Source: an uncultured Desulfovibrio sp.
GTDB lineage: Bacteria > Desulfobacterota > Desulfovibrionia > Desulfovibrionales > Desulfovibrionaceae
Reading direction: 5' to 3'
Length of the DNA: 38,372 nt
Assembly: GCA_900553065.1 (NCBI GenBank)
Contig: USBZ01000018.1
Span: 1-38,372 of the forward strand
A program made the position numbers and the translations under genes. The notes under the pieces are model-generated. The model had not been told where the DNA came from and did no database searches. It saw nothing but the letters and a program-made list of their open reading frames with translations. Shown one piece after another: positions 21,401 to 29,604 of this stretch. Positions within the stretch are counted from its first letter, which is position 1. Each line of letters begins with the position of its first letter.

Positions 21401-24400
21401 TCAGGCTATTTCGGTCAGCTTGCCGGCCTTGCGGATGTTCACGCAGCAGGCCTTGGTTTCAGGAATGGTGGTGTTGGGGTCATAGGCGGTCACGGTGAGG
21501 CGGTTCGTGGAATCGCCGCAGCCGGGAGTCGTCCAGCCATAGGCGAACGGCATGCCTATGAGATGGACCGTCTTGCCCATGATCGTGAAGGGCCGCAGGC
21601 GGATGGTGACCATGGCAATGGCTTCCACCTTTCCGCGGGCACTTTCGATGATGACGCCGTCACCATTCTTGATACCCTTTTCCTTGGCAAGTTCGTGGCT
21701 CATTTCCACATAAAGCTGCGGTTCGGCCTCGAGCAGGTTCGGCACGTTGCGGGTTTCGCCGCCGCCGCACCAGTGTTCCGTCATGCTGTAGGTGGTCAGC
21801 ACGATGGGATAGCGCGGATCGGCGGGAGCGGCGAACTTGTCGAACTCGCTCTCATGGAACTTGAAGCAGGGCGAAGTGAGCTGACTGGAGAAGGGATGCG
21901 AAGCCACAGGCGACTCGGCAGGCTCATAGTGTTCGGGGAAGGGACCGTCGAGACGTCCCGGTCCGAACAGCTGACCTGCGCCGTCGGTGTTCATGATGAA
22001 GGGCAGGCGTCCGTTCTTCTCATCCGCCATGGGAGGCCACGGACCGTCGGGCACGTCGCCCACCCATGCGCCGTCCTTCCATTCGATGACCGCCTTGTCG
22101 GGATTCCAGGGCTTGCCCTGAAGGTCCACGGAAGCGCGGTTGTACAGAATGCGGCGGTTCACGGGCCAGCACCACGACCAGTTGGGGTAGATGCCGATCC
22201 TGGCCTGCATTTCCGTCTGGCTGGGATCACGACGCTTGGACTTGTTGCCTTCCTCTTCGGTCCAGCTGCCGGTATACAGCCAGTTGAGCGAAGAGGTGGA
22301 GCCGTCGGCCTGCAGGTTGCCGAAAGCCGGAACCAGCTGACCGCGCTTGTAGGTCTTGCCGTCGATCGTGGTGTCCTTGCAGAAGAAGCCGTTGATGCGC
22401 TTCGCCCAGTCGGAGGCGTCGAACTTTTCGGCCCAGTTCATTTTCAGAAGCGGGTCGGGGAAGGTTCCGCCTTCCTTCTCGTACATCTCCTTGATGGTGT
22501 TGATGAGCGGCACGTAGATGTCGCCGAAGCAGCGGGCTTCACCCGCAGGTTCCACAGCCTTGTCGAACCACTGCAGCCAGCGGCCGCTGTTGCTGATGGT
22601 TCCTTCCTTTTCCACTCGGTGCGCGGAGGGCAGCAGGAAGACTTCCGTCTTCTGGCTGTAGGGATCCACGCCCGGGCGATGCCAGTTGTCCGAGGTTTCG
22701 GAGTTGTGCAGTTCCGCCACCACCAGCCAGTCCAGATGGTCCAGAGCGGCGCGCATCTTGTTGGTGTTGGGGAAGCTGTTCATGGGGTTCACGCCGAAAA
22801 TGAAGCCGCCGCGCATCTTGTCGTTGAGCATGCGGTCCATGGCGTACATATAGGAATAGTCCTCGCCGTCCTCGCACTTGGGCAGCCAGCCGTAGCAGAA
22901 GTCGTTTTCCGCCGTGGCCGCATCGCCGAACCAGCCCTTGAGCAGGCTGACCACATACTTGGGTCTGTTGCCCCACCAGTTGGCGCTGTTTTCAATGTGC
23001 GTGACGGGAGTATTCGCCTTGTTGTAGTCTTCCAGCGTCTGCCACTGCGCCAGAGGCGCGTTGTGATAGCCGGGAAGGTTGTGGTAGAGCAGGGCATGGT
23101 CCGTAGAACCCTGCACGTTGGGTTCGCCGCGCAGGGCGTTGATGCCGCCGCCGGCCACGCCGATGTTGCCCAGAAGAAGCTGAATGATGGCCGAAGCACG
23201 GATGTTCTGCACGCCCACGGTATGCTGAGTCCAGCCGATGGCGTACAGGATGGTTCCGGCCTTGTCCGGCTTTCCTGTGGCGCAGAAGGTCTTGTAGACC
23301 TTCATGAGGTTTTCTTCGGACACACCCGTAATGGCAGACACCTTGTCCAGCGTGTAGCGGGAGTAGTGCTTTGCCATGACGTTGAATACGCACCTCTCAT
23401 CCTTGAGCGTGAAGTCGCGCACGGGTGCTCCCTTCTCGTCGCGCTTGAAGGCCCAGGAAGAGCGGTCGTAGGTTCTCTTGTCGGCGTTGTAGCCGCTGAA
23501 GAGACCGTCCTTGAATTCATACGAATCGTCCAGCACATACGTGGCGTTGGTGTAGTTCACCACATAGTCCTTGAACCAGCTGCCCGATTCGATGATGTAG
23601 TTGATCATGCCTCCGAGGAAGGCGATGTCCGTACCTGAGCGGATGGGCACATGGAAATCGCACCGTGCCGACGTGCGGGAGAACTTGGGGTCGACGTGCA
23701 TGAGTGCCGCCCCGGCGTCTTTGGCCCGCATGATCCACTTGAAGGATACGGGATGATGTTCTGCAGCATTGCTGCCCATAATCAGGATGGCATCAGAGTT
23801 CTTGATGTCGATCCAGTGATTCGTCATAGCCCCACGTCCGAACGACTCTGCCAGAGCCGGTACAGTCGGGCTGTGTCAGACACGCGCCTGGTGGTCGATA
23901 TGAACGACCCCCAGGCCACGCATCGCCTGATGAATGACGGCGCACTCTTCGTTTGAGGCGTGAGACGTGCCCATGCAAAACACGGTTTCAAGCCTGTTGA
24001 CGGTCTGCCCCTTGGCGTTTTTCACGATGAAGTCTTTGTCTCTCGCCGTTTTTACGCGGCGGGCGATCTGCTGCAGGGTCCAGTCCCAGTCCTTTTCTTC
24101 CCACTTGTTGCTGTAGGGAGCGCGGTACATGGGCTTGGTAAGGCGATGTTCGCCGGTATACATGGTGAAAAGGGCTGCGCCCTTGGCACAGAGGCTGCCT
24201 TCGTTGACGGGGAAGTCGGGATCGCCTTCCGTGGAAACGAGCTTTCCGTCCTTCACATACGCGATGACCTGACAGCATACGGCGCAGAAGGGACACACGG
24301 TGGTGACTTCCTTTGCGCCTTCAATTTTCAGGGATGTGGCGTAGGCTTTCGCCTCTTTCAGATCGAATCCTAAATGGGCGAGCGAAAGGCACATGGCCCC

Positions 24401-24442
24401 CGCACCGACCATTTTCAGAAAGCTTCTACGTGTGTACGCCAT
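21401..24442 (-). CDS. fdnG: Selenocysteine formate dehydrogenase catalytic subunit (in-frame TGA)
   Basis: This 1013-residue Mo/W-bis-pterin enzyme oxidises formate to CO2 in the periplasm. It begins with a twin-arginine signal (TRRSFLKMVGAGAM), then the N-terminal [4Fe-4S] site CPFCAVCCQV ... GSLCAKGA, and continues to a C-terminal pterin-binding domain. Position 189 is an in-frame TGA (23876-23878) in HQARV-U-HSPTV, the place of the catalytic selenocysteine in FdnG-type enzymes. Reading stays in frame for the next 800 codons, so this is one gene and not two. The start (MAYTRRSF) is chosen because AAGGAG lies eight bases upstream and the Tat motif follows. It needs SelA, SelB, SelC and SelD, none of which is in this window. 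Also called fdhA. Confidence 0.96.
23843..23878 (-). promoter_or_regulatory. Selenocysteine TGA codon and candidate SECIS hairpin
   Basis: Directly after the TGA (23878-23876, minus strand) comes CACAGCCCGACT. CGACT (23868-23864) pairs with AGTCG (23847-23843) around a 16-base loop rich in G and C. The TGACAC-GCCC context resembles the E. coli fdnG SECIS, which binds SelB. The stem is short, so the exact fold is uncertain. Confidence 0.7.
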
Positions 24443-24987
24443 GAATGAAGCTCCTTGAAGTAGTAGTGAGACCAATAGATTGTTTCATGAAAACACGTAT
24501 GTTCCGTATCAGGGAGCAGGGCGCATACATGTTTCCTTCAGCTATAACCCATTTTATTTACTATGTCCATTTTCGTGAGAAGAAAAACTTGTCCGGTGCT
24601 GAAAAAAAGTTCCGGAACAAGCGGGAGCGTGACGGACGCGTAGTCTTTGCGGAGGATGGACTGCGGAACGCTGCAGACATGCGGCGGAAGAGGCATAGGC
24701 GCTTATGCCCGGCGTGCCTTTCGGGGAAGCGTGCGTTTCCGTGCAAAAGGTTCTGTCGCAGCGGCGGAGAGTGGGGTGATAGCCCAAGCCGGGCGGAGCT
24801 TTTTGGTGGAAAGGGCGTGGTCTGTACGGGGAAAGGTGGATTGTTTTGGCAGTCACATGCAGGCCGTGAACCATACCGAAAGACGGAACGGTCGGGAAGC
24901 AGAAAGAACGGACAGGGCGGCGAGCTGGGAGGGGCGCGAACGGTGATGCGGCGAGCGGGAGGCAATTAGAGGCAATTAAACGAAAAA
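24443..24987. other. Gene-free stretch upstream of fdnG
   Basis: No gene is supported. It holds the control region of the formate dehydrogenase operon, with an inverted repeat at 24493-24532. A 10-bp tandem duplication, GAGGCAATTA twice, lies at 24959-24978 next to the tRNA terminator. I could not identify a convincing promoter for fdnG. Confidence 0.5.
24493..24532. promoter_or_regulatory. Inverted repeat upstream of fdnG
   Basis: ACACGTATG (24493-24501) and CATACATGT (24524-24532) are inverted with 8 of 9 matches. Their centres are 31 bases apart, near three helical turns, and they lie 51-90 bases before the fdnG start. This fits paired half-sites for a regulator of the operon, but it could also be a leader structure. 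Confidence 0.4.
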
Positions 24988-25014
24988 TCCCGGAATTCAC
25001 GGGGAATTCCGGGA
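24983..25014 (-). terminator. Terminator of CAU-anticodon tRNA, copy 1
   Basis: TCCCGGAATTC (24988-24998) pairs perfectly with GAATTCCGGGA (25004-25014) around a 5-base loop. On the minus strand it is followed by TTTTT, 11 bases after the tRNA. Confidence 0.92.
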
Positions 25015-25025
25015 GATCTTTCATT

Positions 25026-25102
25026 TGGTAGCAAGGGGGAGATTTGAACTCTCGACACTACGGGTATGAACCGTATGCTCTAACCAACTGAGCTACCTTG
25101 CC
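25026..25102 (-). tRNA. tRNA with anticodon CAU, copy 1 (probably elongator tRNA-Met)
   Basis: Cloverleaf: acceptor GGCAAGG/CCTTGCT (G1-U72 wobble), D stem GCTC/GAGC, anticodon stem TACGG/CCGTA with loop TTCATAC (anticodon CAT), TTCAAAT T loop, discriminator A and encoded CCA. The anticodon stem lacks the three G-C pairs of initiator tRNA, so it is elongator tRNA-Met or the lysidine-modified tRNA-Ile that reads AUA. The T stem has one A-C mismatch. The sequence is identical to the copy at 26314-26390. Confidence 0.95.
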
Positions 25103-25112
25103 ATCAGGGAGC

Positions 25113-25141
25113 AATATACATAAACGGCGCCTGTTAGTCAA
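25113..25141 (-). promoter_or_regulatory. Promoter of CAU-anticodon tRNA, copy 1
   Basis: TTGACT (25136-25141) and TATATT (25113-25118) are 17 bases apart, a near-consensus promoter. The -35 element overlaps the last codons of the pyrophosphatase gene. Confidence 0.82.
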
Positions 25142-26189
25142 GCGAATTAAAGGCGTCCATCAGAAAAGGCAGAACCTGTTTTTTACGGCTCATCATGCCG
25201 GGCATCCACTTTTCGGCCAGAGTATCGGCCCAGGGCGCGTCGGGAAGGCCTTCGTGTTCATGATAGTCCGAAGAATTTTCCTTGGCGTAGGCGGGAGCCA
25301 CGTTGCGGACCTTGGGCATCTTATAGGGATCGAGCGAAACCTGGAAGGCTTTTTCCGTGACGGAGATATCGCGGGAAATCACCAGCATCTGCGATCCTTC
25401 TTTAATGATGTCGGTGGCGATGAACATGACGGTATGGCAGCCGTTGTTTTCCAGAAGCTTGCGACCCGCCTTGAAGAGATCCGTCTTGATGGGATCAATC
25501 ATGCCGGCATCCATGAGTTCGAGCTGTCCTATGCCCACCCTGCGGCCGTTGATTTCAAATTCCTTGTAGTCGCGCTGGAAAAGATTGTCGGCGGAGTCGT
25601 GCAGGTCGGACTTGGCACGGAACATTTCCATGCCGAGAGCCATGATGTCGTCCACACCGGCGATTTCCGCCAGTTCCGCCGCGGCACGGCGGTCGGCTTC
25701 GGTGGTGGTGGGAGAGCGGAAGAGCACCGTGTCGGAAAGAATGGCGCAGAGCATGCCGCCCGCCAGATACGTGGGCACATAGCCGCCGTAGAAGTCGTAC
25801 ATGGCCTTCAGAATGGTATTGCTGCAGCCCACGGGCCAGACCCACATTTCCAGCGGCGAAGACGTGGTCACGTCGCCGAGCTTGTGATGATCCACAAGGG
25901 ATACGATGGTACTGCTGTCGAAGCCCTGAGGGGCCTGGGCCAGATCGGAGAAGTCCACCAGACTCACCTGTCTGCCGGCAACGCTTTCCATGATGCGCGG
26001 AGGCTTGATGTTGAAGCGCTGCATGACGAAATTGGTTTCAGGATTCGTGCTGCCCTGAATCTTGGGACTGGAGGGCATGCCTCTCTGATTCTGAAGCTCG
26101 GCAAGAGCGATGGCGGCAATGACGGAATCGGTATCAGGATTCTTGTGGCCGAATACCTGGATTCGCTGGGGACGGGAAGGGGAAGCCAT
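25134..26189 (-). CDS. ppaC: Manganese-dependent inorganic pyrophosphatase (family II)
   Basis: Family II pyrophosphatases split pyrophosphate to two phosphates with Mn2+ or Co2+, pulling biosynthetic reactions forward. The 351-residue product belongs to the DHH superfamily. The N-terminal GHKNPDTDSV motif holds metal ligands, and VSLVDHHKLGD is the DHH motif. The C-terminal DHHA2 domain contains ISRDISVTEKAF and the AWADTLAEKWMPGMMSRKKQVLPFL region with the SRKKQ substrate-binding stretch. It is about 40 residues longer than classical PpaC (about 310). The ATG at 26189 is preferred over an upstream frame start because GGAG precedes it. The gene lies between two identical tRNA genes. Confidence 0.92.
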   Translation of the reverse strand: MASPSRPQRIQVFGHKNPDTDSVIAAIALAELQNQRGMPSSPKIQGSTNPETNFVMQRFNIKPPRIMESVAGRQVSLVDFSDLAQAPQGFDSSTIVSLVDHHKLGDVTTSSPLEMWVWPVGCSNTILKAMYDFYGGYVPTYLAGGMLCAILSDTVLFRSPTTTEADRRAAAELAEIAGVDDIMALGMEMFRAKSDLHDSADNLFQRDYKEFEINGRRVGIGQLELMDAGMIDPIKTDLFKAGRKLLENNGCHTVMFIATDIIKEGSQMLVISRDISVTEKAFQVSLDPYKMPKVRNVAPAYAKENSSDYHEHEGLPDAPWADTLAEKWMPGMMSRKKQVLPFLMDAFNSLD

Positions 26190-26272
26190 GAGAGAACTCC
26201 GACAAAGCGAGTATATGTGTGAAAGCTGCGGAAGGGGCATGTGGCGAAGCCTCGCCCCGCAGATGAGGACAT

Positions 26273-26303
26273 AAAAAAAAGTCCAAGAAGAATCCTGGAC
26301 TTT
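26273..26303 (-). terminator. Terminator of CAU-anticodon tRNA, copy 2
   Basis: AAAGTCCA (26278-26285) pairs with TGGACTTT (26296-26303). On the minus strand the stem is extended by TTTTTTTT, 11 bases after the tRNA. Confidence 0.85.
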
Positions 26304-26313
26304 CTTATTGTTA

Positions 26314-26390
26314 TGGTAGCAAGGGGGAGATTTGAACTCTCGACACTACGGGTATGAACCGTATGCTCTAACCAACTGAGCTACCTTGCC
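26314..26390 (-). tRNA. tRNA with anticodon CAU, copy 2 (probably elongator tRNA-Met)
   Basis: This is base-for-base identical to the copy at 25026-25102, including the encoded CCA, the G1-U72 wobble and the A-C mismatch in the T stem. Its flanks, promoter and terminator are unrelated to those of copy 1. Confidence 0.95.
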
Positions 26391-26421
26391 GTAAACCGGA
26401 ATCATCCGGCGCAGGAACGTT

Positions 26422-26449
26422 CTTATAGAAAATGCCCCGGCTTGGCAAG
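26422..26449 (-). promoter_or_regulatory. Candidate promoter of CAU-anticodon tRNA, copy 2
   Basis: TATAAG (26422-26427) is preceded on the minus strand by CTTGCC at 16 bases or TTGCCA at 15. The region also forms a hairpin (AAAATGC at 26429-26435 with GCATTTT at 26449-26455) that could terminate uppP, so promoter and terminator may overlap. A small CCGGA/TCCGG hairpin (26396-26409) lies near the transcript start. Confidence 0.5.
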
Positions 26450-26477
26450 CATTTTTTTTGCCTTTCGGCAATTTTTT

Positions 26478-27287
26478 TCAGTGAACCATGAAAAAATACA
26501 CTGGAATGGCAAGAAGGAGGCGATAAATAGCGAAAGGTTTCAGCGTGTTGCGGCCAAGTACGGAAATGAATGCGCGCATGGCGGCAATGGCGGAGAGAAA
26601 GGCGCAGAGGGATCCGACAAGAAAGAAGGGAATATCTGCAGCGGTGAACAGAGACAGGGACTTCAGAAGATCATATCCTGCCGCGCCGATGATGATGGGC
26701 ACTGCGGCGATGAAGGAGTATTCCGCGGCCACTTCCCGGCGTACGCCGAGAATCATGCCGCCCATGATGGTGGACGCCGAACGGGAGAATCCGGGCCACA
26801 GGGCAAGGCACTGAAAGCAGCCGATGCCGAGAGCCTGCCGCATGGAAAGCTGATCCAGAGTCTGCACGGGCATGTTCTGCTGCCTCGGAGCCAGCAGATG
26901 TTCCACCACGAGCATGAGCAGGGCGCCGCATACGAGCGCGGCCACGACGGTGGAGGGCGTGAAAAGGGACTTGATGAAGCCGTGCAGGGCCAGGCCCAGG
27001 GAGGCGGCGGGCAGAGAAGTCAGAATCAGCATGAGAATGCCGTGCAGGCCGGAGAAGGCGGCCGGATTGCGGCCGGGGAGCAGCAGCCCCATGAAGCGCT
27101 TCCAGTACAGGGTGAGCACGGCAAGAATGGCGCCCACCTGAATGACGACCTCAAAGGTGGCGGCTTTCGGGCCTGCGAATCCCATGAGGTCGGAAGCGAT
27201 GACCAGATGTCCGGAAGAGGAAATGGGAAGAAACTCGGTAAGTCCTTCCACCACGCCGAGCACGGTTGCGGTAAGCAGGGAATCCAT
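26478..27287 (-). CDS. uppP: Undecaprenyl-diphosphatase UppP
   Basis: UppP (BacA) dephosphorylates undecaprenyl pyrophosphate at the membrane so the lipid carrier can be reused for peptidoglycan; overproduction gives bacitracin resistance. The 269-residue protein is very hydrophobic with about eight membrane segments. It has both signature motifs: GVVEGLTEFLPISSSGHL near the N terminus and WPGFSRSASTIMGGM in the second half. The start MDSLLTAT has AGGAA upstream, and the ATG is one base after the stop of the TetR-type gene, so both are probably translationally coupled. That makes the repressor a plausible regulator of its own operon, including uppP. Confidence 0.95.
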   Translation of the reverse strand: MDSLLTATVLGVVEGLTEFLPISSSGHLVIASDLMGFAGPKAATFEVVIQVGAILAVLTLYWKRFMGLLLPGRNPAAFSGLHGILMLILTSLPAASLGLALHGFIKSLFTPSTVVAALVCGALLMLVVEHLLAPRQQNMPVQTLDQLSMRQALGIGCFQCLALWPGFSRSASTIMGGMILGVRREVAAEYSFIAAVPIIIGAAGYDLLKSLSLFTAADIPFFLVGSLCAFLSAIAAMRAFISVLGRNTLKPFAIYRLLLAIPVYFFMVH

Positions 27288-27288
27288 A

Positions 27289-27897
27289 TCAGTTCCTGGA
27301 CGTGCCGCTCGTGATGGCACGTTCGACGAAGGTCAGTGTTTCCTTGTAGAAGTTCTGGGAAGAACCGTAGGTATAGGGGGTAAGCACGCGCGTACGGTTG
27401 GCGCCGACCATGAGGCCGACGATGACCTGAGCCGTGCTTGAGGGCGTGAGCTTGGTGATGGTGCCGTCGAGAACGCCGCGTTGAAGCTGAATTTCAAGCA
27501 GATGATGAACTTCGGCAAACTTGCGGAGCATGATTTCCCTGTCGTCGCTGGCCTTCATGTCGCTGTAGGGAGAGCAGCGCACGAGAACGAGCCAGTTCGT
27601 ATGGGGATCAATGGAAAACTCAAGATAGGCCCGGCAGAAGCTGAGCACGCCGGAAAGTCCGTCGGGAGTGTCTTCGGTGGCGGCACGCAGTACGCTCAGA
27701 AAGTGTTCCAGCACGTCCATGCCGGCTGCAAAGAACAGCTTTTCCTTATTGCCGTAATGATGGGTGAGCAGTCCGAGAGCCACACCGGCCCGATCGGAAA
27801 TCTTCTTGAACGTGGTCTCGGCAAAGCCGTATTCGCCGAAAAGCTCCTTGGCAGCCTGCAGCAGCGCTTCCTTTTTGGTGACGCTTTTCATGTTCAT
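27289..27897 (-). CDS. TetR-family transcriptional regulator
   Basis: The product (202 residues from this start) has the TetR N-terminal DNA-binding domain: KKEALLQAAKELFGEYGFAETTFKKISDRAGVALGLLTHHYGNKEKLFFAA, with the helix-turn-helix at FKKISDRAGVALGLLTHHYGN. The C-terminal two-thirds is a variable ligand-binding and dimer domain, so the inducer cannot be predicted. The start is uncertain: ATG 27897 (MNMKSVTKKE) lacks a strong ribosome-binding site, and ATG 27951 or 27891 are alternatives. It is coupled to uppP downstream and divergent from the AI-2E-type permease. A palindrome at 28072-28087 could be its operator. Confidence 0.9.
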   Translation of the reverse strand: MNMKSVTKKEALLQAAKELFGEYGFAETTFKKISDRAGVALGLLTHHYGNKEKLFFAAGMDVLEHFLSVLRAATEDTPDGLSGVLSFCRAYLEFSIDPHTNWLVLVRCSPYSDMKASDDREIMLRKFAEVHHLLEIQLQRGVLDGTITKLTPSSTAQVIVGLMVGANRTRVLTPYTYGSSQNFYKETLTFVERAITSGTSRN

Positions 27898-28071
27898 GTG
27901 TGTTGTCGTGTCCTGTGCGGACGGTCTGCCGCGGTCGGGTGCCGCGGTCATGAAAAGGCGGAAACTCCGTCGGACAGGCTCCCAGTCGCCTGGCTTCCAG
28001 GAAGGAAAGCGAGGGCGGAGATCCCTCTTGGCGGCTTCATGTTTGCCTTATTGCAGGGAGAAACGCAAGTC

Positions 28072-28087
28072 GTTTGTTCATTCAAAC
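28072..28087. promoter_or_regulatory. Candidate TetR-type operator
   Basis: GTTTG (28072-28076) and CAAAC (28083-28087) form a palindrome in the divergent region between the TetR-type gene and the permease gene. A second perfect palindrome, GGAATATTCC, lies at 28157-28166, 22 bases before the permease start. Either could bind the neighbouring repressor. Confidence 0.35.
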
Positions 28088-28187
28088 AGGTTGATGAGAA
28101 TCCCGTGCGCAGAACTGGACAACATTCTGCTTCCCCATTACCCTTGCAGGGATACAGGAATATTCCGTCCCGAGTTTTGGAGGATTC

Positions 28188-29222
28188 ATGGCTCGCTGCC
28201 TTGCCGTTGTCGCTATCGTCATCTGGTTTTATCTGCTGTCTCCGTATCCCACAACGGCGTTCATTGCGGCCGTCACCGCCGCGCTGACACTTCCCATATA
28301 CCGCTGGCTGCGGGCAAGAATGTCCAAGATGTCGACCATCATCTGCTTTTCCGTGGGCATGGTTGTCTGTGTGGCCACGCCCATCACCATTGTTCTCGTC
28401 ATGGTCATTCCCCAGGCGATGGAGGGAGCCAGAAGACTCAGCGCCTGGTGGCAGGACGGGCATCCCATTCCTCCCGCGCTGTCCCATCATCTCAGCGAAG
28501 CCTACAGATTTTTTGTGGAGAATGTTCCCAATGCCCCGGAGTATCTCGACAAGCTGGAAAGCGACTTCAATGCCGTCGTCAATGCCGTGATAAAGAACAT
28601 TCTGTCGCGGGGACTGAACCTTGCCGGAGACACCATGGGCATGGTCTGGTCCGTGTTTCTCTTCATCGTGTTCACCTGTCTTATCGTGGTGTATGCGCCT
28701 TCCATCCGTCGAGCCGTGCTCCAGGTCTTTCCCCGTCACGACGACATGGTGGACAGGTTTGTTGCCGTGCTGCATAATGCCAGCCGTTCCGTGTTCATCA
28801 GCATCGTGTTCGTACCCATCATTCAGGGAACGCTTACGGGCATCGGACTGCGTTTTCTCGGCGTGCCGGATCCGGCATTCTGGGGGCTGCTGGCCGTGTT
28901 TTCTGCGGTCATTCCGCTTGCGGGAACGGCCATAGTATGGTTGCCTGTCTCCGTGTACCTGTGGGCTACGCAGTCCATGGGCACGGCGCTCATGCTGGTG
29001 GCCTGGGGAAGTATCGTCGTGTCTGGATCCGACAACCTTCTGCGTCCGTACTTCCTCAAGACGGGCATCGAGGTTTCCATGGTGGTGCTGCTTCTCTCCA
29101 TTGTGTGCAGCCTCGCCGTGTTCGGGGCCGTCGGCATCATTGCCGGTCCGGTGATGGTGGCTCTGGCCAGACAGGCCATGGCGGAAAGCGAACGGATTTC
29201 CCGCAGCGGCAACGATATCTGA
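28188..29222 (+). CDS. AI-2E family transporter (PerM/YdiK-like)
   Basis: The 344-residue inner-membrane protein has about eight hydrophobic segments in the layout of the AI-2E family (formerly UPF0118). Two or three helices lie at the N terminus. A long soluble stretch follows, with amphipathic helix text such as FFVENVPNAPEYLDKLESDFNAV. A cluster of helices then contains the family motif region IIQGTLTGIGLRFLGVPDPAFWGLLAVFSAVIPLAGTAIVWLP. Family members include the E. coli autoinducer-2 exporter TqsA and Na+/H+ antiporters, so the substrate is open. GGAGG precedes the ATG. It is divergent from the TetR-type regulator. Confidence 0.9.
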   Translation: MARCLAVVAIVIWFYLLSPYPTTAFIAAVTAALTLPIYRWLRARMSKMSTIICFSVGMVVCVATPITIVLVMVIPQAMEGARRLSAWWQDGHPIPPALSHHLSEAYRFFVENVPNAPEYLDKLESDFNAVVNAVIKNILSRGLNLAGDTMGMVWSVFLFIVFTCLIVVYAPSIRRAVLQVFPRHDDMVDRFVAVLHNASRSVFISIVFVPIIQGTLTGIGLRFLGVPDPAFWGLLAVFSAVIPLAGTAIVWLPVSVYLWATQSMGTALMLVAWGSIVVSGSDNLLRPYFLKTGIEVSMVVLLLSIVCSLAVFGAVGIIAGPVMVALARQAMAESERISRSGNDI

Positions 29223-29286
29223 CAATGTGCGGCGGAGCTTCCGCCTTTCTCTCATGCCCGGAGGGCGCAACATAACGGAGTCTCAC

Positions 29287-29571
29287 ATGGCAATGCTCAA
29301 TACGAAATACATCGCCGAACTGGAAGAATATCTGAAGTCCGGAAACCTTGAGGAAGACTTCAAGTGGTCCGTGGAGGAGCGGCGGGGAGAGATTCTGGAA
29401 TTCCTCGAAAAGCTCATGGATCTCGGTGAACTTGCGGACGAGACGGCCACGCATATCATCTTTAAAGGACAGCTTGGCGCGCTCATGGGCATGCCGGGAG
29501 AAAAGGCGGAACCCGAAGCTCCCACGCCTGCCGTGGAGCAGGGCGCGTCCATGGAGATTCCCCTGAAATAG
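29287..29571 (+). CDS. Small conserved-looking protein of unknown function
   Basis: I do not recognise a family for this 94-residue protein. Its first 65 residues look like three charged helices (KYIAELEEYLKSGNLEEDF, ERRGEILEFLEKLMDL, LADETATHIIFKGQL), and the tail is Pro/Glu/Ala-rich and probably disordered. There is no signal peptide or membrane segment. The start at 29287 has CGGAG six bases upstream; the frame extends further but without a ribosome-binding site. It lies 64 bases after the AI-2E-type gene, probably in the same transcript, and is followed by a terminator. Confidence 0.75.
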   Translation: MAMLNTKYIAELEEYLKSGNLEEDFKWSVEERRGEILEFLEKLMDLGELADETATHIIFKGQLGALMGMPGEKAEPEAPTPAVEQGASMEIPLK

Positions 29572-29580
29572 TTCCCTTTG

Positions 29581-29604
29581 CCGGGGCTCCCGGGACAGTT
29601 TTTT
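29581..29604 (+). terminator. Terminator of the permease unit
   Basis: CCGGG (29581-29585) pairs with CCCGG (29589-29593) around a 3-base loop; TTTTTT begins five bases later. It lies nine bases after the stop codon. Confidence 0.6.

Noticed and set aside
21563..23638. 691-codon plus-strand frame opposite fdnG
   Set aside because: It is an antisense shadow of the formate dehydrogenase gene, with no ribosome-binding site or motif.
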